From the NCBI GenBank assembly GCA_902586395.1, contig CACIHL010000002.1, positions 1-44,580 on the forward strand: a stretch of DNA of 44,580 bases, written 5' to 3'. Under the pieces are notes generated by a model that had not been told where the DNA came from, searched no databases, and saw nothing but the letters and a program-made list of their open reading frames with translations. Of the stretch, positions 17,398-25,313 are shown piece by piece. Every line of letters starts with the position of its first letter. Position 1 is the stretch's first letter. Source of the DNA: an uncultured Pelagibacteraceae bacterium. GTDB lineage: Bacteria > Pseudomonadota > Alphaproteobacteria > Pelagibacterales > Pelagibacteraceae. Made by a program: the position numbers and the translations under genes.

Positions 17398-19480
17398 AGA
17401 AAACTTTTCACCCCTGTATCCTGGAGCTGTTTCTTTGTTTATTAATTCAATGAATAAGTTAAGTATCTATAAAAAAGAAATTACTGTATACGGTTCGACA
17501 GATCTAAAAGAAAAATTCTCTGATAATTACATAAATATTCAATTAAAAAAAAGTTTTTTAAAAAGTCAAACACGAGATTATGTAAATAAATTTGTTGAAT
17601 TACATAAAAATCAAAATACTGATATAATTGAGATACACAATAGACCTAATTATGTTGAATTTTTAAAATCTTTAAACTCAAAAAAAGTTTTATACTTTCA
17701 TAATGACCCTATATCGATGATAGGTTCTAAATCAGCACTAGAAAGAAAAGAATTAATCAGAAGTTGTGCAAAAATTATTTTTAATAGTGAATGGTCTAAA
17801 AAACAGTTTTTGAAAAAACTTGATAAATTTTACCATAAATCTGAAAAACTAGAAGTAATACATCAATCAATCAATAAAGAAGAAGTTAATATTAATAAAA
17901 AAGAAAAATTAATTACTTTCGTAGGAAAACTGAATTCGGCAAAAGGTTACGATTTATTTGGTAAATCAATTTTAAAAATATTAGACAAACATAGGGATTG
18001 GAAATCTATAGTCATTGGAGATGAACCAAGAGAAAGACTAATTTTTAATCATAAAAATCTTAAAGTTTTGGGTTTTCAAAATCATACAAAAGTTTTAAAT
18101 ATCTTTAAGAAAACAAGTATTGCAGTAGCTTGTTCTAGATGGGAAGAGCCTTTTGGTAGAACAAGTTTAGAAGCATCAAGCCGTGGTTGCGCAGTTATTG
18201 TTTCAAACAGGGGTGGTTTACCAGAAACAATAACAAACGGTATTATCGTTAGAAATTTAAATGTTAAAAATCTATTCAATGCCATTAATAAATTAATTAA
18301 GAACAATAAACAAAGAAAAAATTTACAGAAATCTTCTTTAAAGAATTTTTATTTAACTGATGAATACATTTGTAAAAAAATAGACATTTATCGGAACAAA
18401 ATTGTAAACCAAAAATTAAATTTAAATGGATCTTTAAATTTAAAAAAATTAAAAATTTTACATGTAACTAATTTTAATGAAAGACATAATGGAAGATTAT
18501 TTTACAATACTGGGAAAAGGATCAATAATGGTCTTATAAGATTAAATCATAGCGTCCTGGAATTTAGTGATAGAGATATAGTTAGTTATTATAGAAGTTT
18601 AAATGATATCAACGGCTCCAAAAGATTAAACAAAAAATTAATTGAGGTAATTAGTAACTATGTTCCAGATATAATTATTCTTGGTCATGCTGATTTAATA
18701 AAAAAAGAAACTTTAAATTTTATTAAAAAAAATTATCCTAATATAAAAATGTGTCAGTGGTTTTTAGATAGAATGGATACGCAGTGGTTAAGCAATAAAA
18801 AAAGGTTTTTAGATAAGATTGATATGATGGATGCAAGTTTTTGTACGACAGAACCTAAATCGCTCAATATACCCTCCAAGTATGAGGTTTTTTATATACC
18901 AAATCCTGTAGATGAATCTTTTGAAAAATTAGAGAATTATAAAAATAAAAATTTCAATAATGATGTTTTTTTTGCAATGAGCCATGGCGTTCATAGAGGT
19001 GTGCTTAAAAAAGGAAAGTTCGATCAAAGGGAAAATTTTATAAATAAATTAATTTCTGTAACTCCAAATATAAGATTCGATTTATATGGAATGAATGGAG
19101 TTCAGCCTGTTTGGGCAGATAATTATTTATATGCAATATCACAATCAAAAATTGGTTTAAACCTAAGCCAAGGAAAACCAGCACAGTTTTATTCTAGTGA
19201 TAGATTTGCTCAACTAATTGGCAATGGATTATTAGTTATGGTAGATGAAAAAACAAAAATAGGTAATTTTTTTAATAAAGATGAAATTATACTTTATAAA
19301 AATATTAATGATTTATCTTCTAAAATAATTAAATACAGTAATGATAATAAGTTAAGATGTAAAATTGCAAAAAAAGGTAGAGATAAATACTTTAAATATT
19401 TTAATTCTACAGTCGTAGCCGATTATATAGTAAATAAAACCATTGGAACAAAAAGAAGATTTTTTTGGGAAAATGTTTAA
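17369..19480 (+). CDS. Two-domain glycosyltransferase (N-terminal GT4-like, C-terminal CgeB/glyco_trans_1_2-like)
   Basis: N half: CSRWEEPFGRTSLEASSRGCAVIVSNRGGLPETITNG; C half: HGVHRGVLKKGKFDQR...FYSSDRFAQLIGNGLLVM. Confidence 0.8.
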   Translation: MRISILLPYKENFSPLYPGAVSLFINSMNKLSIYKKEITVYGSTDLKEKFSDNYINIQLKKSFLKSQTRDYVNKFVELHKNQNTDIIEIHNRPNYVEFLKSLNSKKVLYFHNDPISMIGSKSALERKELIRSCAKIIFNSEWSKKQFLKKLDKFYHKSEKLEVIHQSINKEEVNINKKEKLITFVGKLNSAKGYDLFGKSILKILDKHRDWKSIVIGDEPRERLIFNHKNLKVLGFQNHTKVLNIFKKTSIAVACSRWEEPFGRTSLEASSRGCAVIVSNRGGLPETITNGIIVRNLNVKNLFNAINKLIKNNKQRKNLQKSSLKNFYLTDEYICKKIDIYRNKIVNQKLNLNGSLNLKKLKILHVTNFNERHNGRLFYNTGKRINNGLIRLNHSVLEFSDRDIVSYYRSLNDINGSKRLNKKLIEVISNYVPDIIILGHADLIKKETLNFIKKNYPNIKMCQWFLDRMDTQWLSNKKRFLDKIDMMDASFCTTEPKSLNIPSKYEVFYIPNPVDESFEKLENYKNKNFNNDVFFAMSHGVHRGVLKKGKFDQRENFINKLISVTPNIRFDLYGMNGVQPVWADNYLYAISQSKIGLNLSQGKPAQFYSSDRFAQLIGNGLLVMVDEKTKIGNFFNKDEIILYKNINDLSSKIIKYSNDNKLRCKIAKKGRDKYFKYFNSTVVADYIVNKTIGTKRRFFWENV

Positions 19481-20350
19481 ATGTTTTCGATAATTATTCC
19501 TACATTTAATAATTTAGATTATCTCAAACTTTGTATCAAAAGTATTCGACAAAACTCAAAATATACTCATCAAATAATTCCTCATGTAAATATCGGAGAA
19601 GATGGAACCTGTGATTTTTTACGAGGTGAGAATATTGATTTTACTTTTACTAAATACAATTCAGGAATTTGTGAAGGAATGAATAGAGCATCAAAAAAAT
19701 CAAAATTTAAATATATATTATATTCACATGACGACTTTTATTTCTGTCCAAATTGGGATGAAGTTTTAAAAAATGAAGTTGATACTATTGGCCACAATAA
19801 TTTTTACTTATCTGGAGTTATGATGAATAATGGACCAATAAGATTCAATGCTGGATCAGATATAAAAAACTTTGATGAAAATAAAGTTTTAAATGAATAC
19901 CAAAATTATAATCATTATGATTTTCAGGGATCAACATGGGCACCACATCTTTTGCATAGAGACTTATGGGATAAGGTAGGGGGGTTTAGCGAGGAATTCT
20001 TTCCTGGCACTGGTTCGGACCCTGATTTAAACATGAAGTTATGGCAAGAAGGTGTAAGAGTATTTAAAGGACTTAATAATTGTAAAGTTTATCATTTTGG
20101 CTCAATAGTCACACGAAAGTATAAAAATCATCCTACAATTATCACAGAATCAGGCAGCAAAGGTGGAAAAATTTTTCTTTTAAAATGGGGTATAACAATT
20201 AAGTTTTTTAAAAAATTTTATTTAAGATCGGACCAAAAATATGACGGACCTCTAAATAAACCAGTTAAAAATTTAAACTTTTTTACTAAACTTATGTTAT
20301 GTAAATTAAACTATATATATCTTAAATTAATTAATAATTTTAAAAAATGA
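19481..20350 (+). CDS. Glycosyltransferase family 2
   Basis: FSIIIPTFNNLDYLKLCIKSIRQNS, YILYSHDDFYF, GGFSEEFFPGTGSDPDLNMKLW. Confidence 0.88.
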   Translation: MFSIIIPTFNNLDYLKLCIKSIRQNSKYTHQIIPHVNIGEDGTCDFLRGENIDFTFTKYNSGICEGMNRASKKSKFKYILYSHDDFYFCPNWDEVLKNEVDTIGHNNFYLSGVMMNNGPIRFNAGSDIKNFDENKVLNEYQNYNHYDFQGSTWAPHLLHRDLWDKVGGFSEEFFPGTGSDPDLNMKLWQEGVRVFKGLNNCKVYHFGSIVTRKYKNHPTIITESGSKGGKIFLLKWGITIKFFKKFYLRSDQKYDGPLNKPVKNLNFFTKLMLCKLNYIYLKLINNFKK

Positions 20351-21156
20351 GTGATTTATTTATCTATTGCTTAACATCAAAAAAATACAACCTTTTTAAA
20401 TATTTACCATCTAATATAATTCCTTTGGGTCTTGGGGATAATGTTTATCCCAAAGATTTTTTGAATGAAAAATTAGGTATAAATATTACAAAACATAATA
20501 AATATCTCGCCGAAATGACTGGAATATATTGGGTTTACAAAAACCAAATTAACAAATTTAAAAAAGATGATTGGATTGGTTTTTGTCATTATAGAAGGTT
20601 TTGGCTTAATGACTTCTATAATAAAAATCATAAAATAAAATCATCCTTGTACTCAAAATTACTCATAGATAATGGAAAATTTAAAAAAACGGAAGTTATA
20701 CTTGCCCAACCAACAAAACTTAAGAGAGAAACAATCATGGATCATTTCATCAATAACCATGGTGACAAAATTATTTTTGAAGCAATAAATATTTTAGACG
20801 AAAAAACCGCGAAAGATTTTAAAGATTATCTTAATAATAGAGAATTTAGTTGTTGCAACATGTTTATCACAAAGCCGAAAATTCTAATAGATTATTGCGA
20901 ATTTGTTTTTCCATATTTACTCAAGATACTTAAATATTGCGAAGATAACAATCTATGCACTGGCAAAAATACCAAGTTACCAGCTTATTTTATTGAGAGA
21001 TTTACTTCTTTTTGGTTTCATAAAAATACAAATGTAAGTTATTTGTCATATGCTCAATTAAATAATTTTTTTGCCTCTGATTTTTTAAATAAATTTATAA
21101 ATACATTTAAGTTACCTGGAACTTTTATGTTTTATCCGACAGTTTTAGATATATAG
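20347..21156 (+). CDS. DUF4422-like putative glycosyltransferase
   Basis: LGINITKHNKYLAEMTGIYWVYKNQ...WIGFCHYRRFW...CNMFITKPKILIDYCEF. Confidence 0.75.
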   Translation: MSDLFIYCLTSKKYNLFKYLPSNIIPLGLGDNVYPKDFLNEKLGINITKHNKYLAEMTGIYWVYKNQINKFKKDDWIGFCHYRRFWLNDFYNKNHKIKSSLYSKLLIDNGKFKKTEVILAQPTKLKRETIMDHFINNHGDKIIFEAINILDEKTAKDFKDYLNNREFSCCNMFITKPKILIDYCEFVFPYLLKILKYCEDNNLCTGKNTKLPAYFIERFTSFWFHKNTNVSYLSYAQLNNFFASDFLNKFINTFKLPGTFMFYPTVLDI

Positions 21157-21164
21157 TATGAGAA

Positions 21165-22292
21165 ATGATTGAATCTGATGTGATTATTGTTGGGGGAGGG
21201 CCTGTAGGATGTGTTTTAGCTAATAAGTTATCAAATGAATTGAATTTAAAATGCTTGATAATTGAAAAAAGAAACCATATTGCCGGGAATTGTTACGATG
21301 AATACAATAAAAAAGGACTATTATACCATAAATATGGTCCTCATTATTTAAGATTCAAAAATCGGAAGACTCTAAATTATTTATCCAAATTTACAAAATG
21401 GATACCAGGAGAATATATAGTCAAATCATATGTAAATAAAAAATTATACCCGATACCAATTAATCTCGAAACTTTGGAAATGTTTTTTAACAGAAAATTT
21501 AATTCAAAAAAAGATGTTGTGGATTTCTTGGATAAAAAAAGAATAAAATTAAAAAAAATTAAGAACGCAGAAGATTTTATTCTATCAAAGTTGGGTAAAG
21601 AAATTTATGAGAATTTTTATAAAAACTATACGATTAAACAATGGGGCATACATCCTAGAAATCTATCTAAAACCATAACGGGAAGACTTCCCATTAGGAT
21701 AAATCGCAATCCATACTATGTTAAGGAAAAATTGAGATTAATGCCCAAAAAAGGTTTTACTGAAATGTTTAAAAAGATGATTAATAATAAAAATATTACA
21801 GTCAAATTAAATACTGATTTTAATAAAATTAAAAAAAATTTACGATTTAAGCATTTCCTTATTTATACCGGAGAACCAGATAGGTATTTTAATTATAAGT
21901 ATGGAAAGTTAAACTGGAGATCTTTAATTTTTAAATTTAAGAATCATAAAAAGAAACTTTTACAAAAATGTGTTCAGTATAATTATCCAAATGATCATAA
22001 GTACACCAGAACTGTTGAAATAAAACATGTGACCAAGCAAAAAAGCAACTATACAGTGATTTCAAAGGAATACCCGACCAACAAAGGTGATCCTTATTAT
22101 CCCATAATAAATGATAAAAACTTAAGATTATTCAAAAAATATGAAAATTTGATGAATAAAGAGGCTAAGAATAATATTTTTTTTGAGGGTAGGTTAGCCA
22201 GATACACATATTACAATACTGACGAGGTGATCGAAAGAGCTCTAGATCTATATTTAAATTTAAAAAAAAAATTCAAAAAGATTAAAAATTAA
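21165..22292 (+). CDS. glf: UDP-galactopyranose mutase
   Basis: DVIIVGGGPVGCVLAN FAD motif, RNHIAGNCYDEY, YHKYGPHYLRF, YTIKQWGIHPRNLSKTITGRLPIR, FEGRLARYTYYNTDEVI. Confidence 0.92.
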   Translation: MIESDVIIVGGGPVGCVLANKLSNELNLKCLIIEKRNHIAGNCYDEYNKKGLLYHKYGPHYLRFKNRKTLNYLSKFTKWIPGEYIVKSYVNKKLYPIPINLETLEMFFNRKFNSKKDVVDFLDKKRIKLKKIKNAEDFILSKLGKEIYENFYKNYTIKQWGIHPRNLSKTITGRLPIRINRNPYYVKEKLRLMPKKGFTEMFKKMINNKNITVKLNTDFNKIKKNLRFKHFLIYTGEPDRYFNYKYGKLNWRSLIFKFKNHKKKLLQKCVQYNYPNDHKYTRTVEIKHVTKQKSNYTVISKEYPTNKGDPYYPIINDKNLRLFKKYENLMNKEAKNNIFFEGRLARYTYYNTDEVIERALDLYLNLKKKFKKIKN

Positions 22293-23152
22293 AAATCTTC
22301 AATACGTTTGAATGATTTGTTATTCTTTATTGAGTTTATTAAACCATTTAATCTAATTTGGTATTTTGATTTAGTAACTTTATTACCAGAAATAGTATTA
22401 AGACAAATCCTAAAGATTATTCTTAATAAAGCAGGCAAAAACAGTATTAGAGCTGTTAATTTGCCGTATTTTTTTCTATAATAATAAAACTTTGACCAAA
22501 TGAAATGCCATGAATACAGACTCTTAAGTTTACTAAGTTCTTCTTCATTTTTTGTTTCAACAGATGAACCGATATCATGATATACTTTTTGAGAGTTTAC
22601 TTGGTAAATCTTAAAGTTATTTTTATTTGATCTAAAACAATAATCAGTTTCTTCAAAATAAAGGAAGAAATTTTCATCAAACCCTCTATTTTTATCAAAT
22701 ACCTCAGAACAAAAAAACATTGCAGATCCACTTATTGACTCTATCAATCCATATTTTTCATTTATATTTGATTGCTTATGTGATCTCTCACTTACATTTT
22801 CAAATCTAGGTCCTAAAGCTCCAAAATTATCATTTAATTCTTTTGCTGACTCATAAAAAACACTGATTAATTTATCATCAATCTTCTGCATATCTGGATT
22901 CAAAACAAAAAAGTATTTCGTAGCAACATGTCTCCTTGCTAGATTTATTGCACTTCCATACCCATCATTTTCAGAAAAAATTATTTCTGTTTTTTTTCCT
23001 AGTTTTGAAAGCTCAATTTCAATTGATTTATCTAAAGAGTTTTCAACTATTATTATTTTAATATCATTTGAAATATCCTTAATTAAATTAATTAATTTCT
23101 TTTTACTTTTATGTGAAACTATGACTATTGTAACATTATCAATAAAATTCAT
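22289..23152 (-). CDS. Glycosyltransferase family 2 (rhamnosyltransferase-like)
   Basis: NVTIVIVSHKSKKKLINLI, SENDGYGSAINLARRHVATKYFFVLNPD, GFDENFFLYFEETDYCFR. Confidence 0.88.
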   Translation of the reverse strand: MNFIDNVTIVIVSHKSKKKLINLIKDISNDIKIIIVENSLDKSIEIELSKLGKKTEIIFSENDGYGSAINLARRHVATKYFFVLNPDMQKIDDKLISVFYESAKELNDNFGALGPRFENVSERSHKQSNINEKYGLIESISGSAMFFCSEVFDKNRGFDENFFLYFEETDYCFRSNKNNFKIYQVNSQKVYHDIGSSVETKNEEELSKLKSLYSWHFIWSKFYYYRKKYGKLTALILFLPALLRIIFRICLNTISGNKVTKSKYQIRLNGLINSIKNNKSFKRIEDF

Positions 23153-23164
23153 TATATTTTTCTT

Positions 23165-24118
23165 TTATACCTTTATCTTATTTAGAGCATTATTCTTAAA
23201 GATATTTGCTTCTTTAATATATCTTCTTACCATTTGAGTTGTTTTATGACCTGTCATAGCCATTATGCTTCTTTCATCAGCGCCAGACTCAGCAGCTACC
23301 GTAGCAAATCCTGATCTTAAGCTATGTCCTGCAAAGTTTTTATTTTCAATACCTGCTAAATTTAAATATTCTTTCATTAATAAAACTACTGATTGATCTG
23401 TTAGTCTTTTATCCGTTAATATTGAGCCTTTGGAAAATCTTCTAAAAATAGGTCCTGATTTTACTTTTGATATTTCCAACCATTTTTTTAAACTGGTTAC
23501 AGGGCAATAAGTTTCTTTAGTAAAATAGGGTAGGCCTTTAATCATTCCTTCTCCAAATTGATCTGTTTTTGATCTTCTAATGTTAATTTTGAGACCTTCA
23601 GGAACAAATTCTAAGTCCTCATAATCAATTGAAATCAACTCAGTTCTTCTAAATCCACCTCCAAACCCTACTAATATAATTGATCTATCTCTTAATTTTT
23701 TTATTTCTTCAATTTTTTGTTGATCAATTACATTAATTATTGATTTCAAATGATTGATTAATATAGGCTTTTTTCCTTTCTGAAAGCTTCCTTTAACCCT
23801 TTTTATACCTAATAAATTTTCAGTAATTATTGGATGTTTTGTATCTAAATAATGCCCTTTTAACTTATGAACCATACTTATTGATACCAATCTTCTTCTT
23901 AAAGTGCTTATTTTTGAATTTTTAGATAGATGAGTTAAGTAAATAGAGACTATTTTTGGCTCTGTTGGTAAAGAACTTAACCCATGTTTAGCACAAAAAG
24001 CTCCAAAGTCTTTAAAATCTGACTTATAAGCTCTTAATGTATTATTTGCTTTTGAGCTTTTAAGATTATTTAAAGTTGCTTCATGAAGCGATTTAAGATC
24101 TGTTGTTAATTTATTCAT
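23165..24118 (-). CDS. Tyrosine recombinase/integrase
   Basis: Likely ATG start MNKLTTDLKSLH (the ORF track begins at an upstream TTG); GFGGGFRRTELISI (Arg), HSLRSGFATVAAESGADERSIMAMTGHKTTQMVRRYI (HxxR, H, Y). Confidence 0.93.
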   Translation of the reverse strand: MNKLTTDLKSLHEATLNNLKSSKANNTLRAYKSDFKDFGAFCAKHGLSSLPTEPKIVSIYLTHLSKNSKISTLRRRLVSISMVHKLKGHYLDTKHPIITENLLGIKRVKGSFQKGKKPILINHLKSIINVIDQQKIEEIKKLRDRSIILVGFGGGFRRTELISIDYEDLEFVPEGLKINIRRSKTDQFGEGMIKGLPYFTKETYCPVTSLKKWLEISKVKSGPIFRRFSKGSILTDKRLTDQSVVLLMKEYLNLAGIENKNFAGHSLRSGFATVAAESGADERSIMAMTGHKTTQMVRRYIKEANIFKNNALNKIKV

Positions 24119-24127
24119 ATTTACTAT

Positions 24128-24146
24128 TGATAACAATTAATTATCA
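24128..24146. repeat. Inverted repeat TGATAA-caattaa-TTATCA upstream of the integrase start
   Basis: Perfect 6-bp arms, 7-nt spacer, directly in the integrase 5' region. Confidence 0.6.
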
Positions 24147-24200
24147 TTAGTAATAATATAAGTTATTTAAGATGTCAAGTAAATAAGTTAATTTGTTTTT

Positions 24201-24365
24201 ATGTTAAAATATATAATTTTAGCTTTAGCTTTTATTGGAATAGTTTTTTTTGTGCTGTTTAAATTTGAAAAATTGGATAAGCCTGAGAAAAAAAAATCCA
24301 TATATATTTTGATAGCAGTATTAATTTTAATTTTAGCTGGAATTGTTTCATTATTGTACTTTTAG
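24201..24365 (+). CDS. Small (54 aa) two-TM hypothetical membrane protein
   Basis: ATG..TAG: MLKYIILALAFIGIVFFVLFKFEKLDKPEKKKSIYILIAVLILILAGIVSLLYF; not in the ORF track because of its length cut-off. Confidence 0.6.
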   Translation: MLKYIILALAFIGIVFFVLFKFEKLDKPEKKKSIYILIAVLILILAGIVSLLYF

Positions 24366-24427
24366 AGTTATTAACGTTATTCACACCTATCCTGTTTAAT
24401 CGCTTAAAAAGTGATACATTCAACCTA

Positions 24428-24637
24428 AGTAGTTTGTTATTGTAGGATGAATTAAGGGGCAACCCTTAACTGGCCGACTGGGGAAAGGCCGAGAGGACCA
24501 AGCCCAGGGGGCAGAAAGTCTTACGGAGTAGCGCTAAAATCGTAGGGCGGAAGGCATGGCGGTAGCGCATACAACGACGTGCCAAAACTACTGTTCTTTG
24601 CACCGTAAAAAGTGCAAGGAAACAGGGGTTTTTCCTC
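24428..24637 (+). ncRNA. GC-rich structured RNA of unknown family
   Basis: Sharp GC rise against AT-rich flanks; agtagttt(24428-35)/aaactact(24585-92) closing helix; ttaaggg-GCAA-cccttaa hairpin 24452-24469; ggcc(24472-75)/ggcc(24487-90) with ctggg(24478-82)/cccag(24503-07) pseudoknot potential; ggcat(24553-57)/gtgcc(24579-83); ttgcac/gtgcaa hairpin 24598-24617; aggaaa/tttcct hairpin 24617-24636; no credible long ORF. Confidence 0.75.
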
Positions 24638-24907
24638 ATGAAAGGCACTAGGTTTCAATTACAAGTGTGGAATTATCTTAAAAAGATACCCAAAGGTTCT
24701 GTAAAAACATATAAACAGGTAGCTATAGCAATAAATAAGCCGAAATCAGCTCGTGCGGTTGCTAATGCTTGTGCTGCGAACCCTTATGCCCCAAATATAC
24801 CATGTCATAGGGTAATTAGGTCTGATGGAGGCCTTGGAGGTTACTCCGGAAGAGGTGGAGTTGATCAAAAATTGAAATTATTGAGGTCAGAAAAGGTTGA
24901 TATTTAG
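24638..24907 (+). CDS. Minimal methylated-DNA-[protein]-cysteine S-methyltransferase (MGMT catalytic domain only)
   Basis: FQLQVWNYLKKIPKGSVKTYKQVAIAINKPKSARAVANACAANPYAPNIPCHRVIRSDGGLGGYSG; active-site PCHR present. Confidence 0.92.
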   Translation: MKGTRFQLQVWNYLKKIPKGSVKTYKQVAIAINKPKSARAVANACAANPYAPNIPCHRVIRSDGGLGGYSGRGGVDQKLKLLRSEKVDI

Positions 24908-25072
24908 GGCTTTTTTTCACTCAAAAACCCAATTAAATCAACGTTTTTTTAATATTAAGGCTATAAATTGATATTATTTATAGATTCAACGATCAGTTGC
25001 ACCATTCAGAGGGTAATTCTTAAAATTGACCCCTCTATGGCCGTTTAAATAGCATATTCAATATCTGCATTG

Positions 25073-25118
25073 GTCTAAAATTATTGAATAACAATAGTTT
25101 TAGACACCCCTTTTTTTT
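25073..25118 (+). terminator. 14-bp hairpin followed by T-tract
   Basis: gtctaaaattattg-aataa-caatagttttagac then acccctttttttt. Confidence 0.6.
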
Positions 25119-25313
25119 GATTTTTCACTGTCTTTGATCTAATATTAATGGCTATTTTAAAGGTTTTTTCATTTTTATGATTAATTTACGGTTTTTTTAG
25201 CTTTTTTACCAAAAATATTCCTTTAAAAATACTAATAATATTCAATAATAACAATAGTTTACAATAATATATTAAAGTATTACTTAACTAATTAGTAAAC
25301 TTATATTACCTAT

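Noticed and set aside
24428-24637. RNase P RNA, tmRNA, SRP RNA or group I/II intron as the identity of the structured RNA
   Set aside because: By eye it lacks the GAGGAAAGUCC/ACAGAA core of RNase P, tRNA-like T-arm and tag ORF of tmRNA, the SRP domain IV loop, and the group I P/Q/R/S or group II domain V signatures. A cmscan is still needed.
24466-24648. Minus-strand 60-aa ORF over the GC-rich region
   Set aside because: Low-complexity translation with no recognisable domain. It lies antisense across clear RNA stem-loops, and GC richness reduces stop codons by chance.
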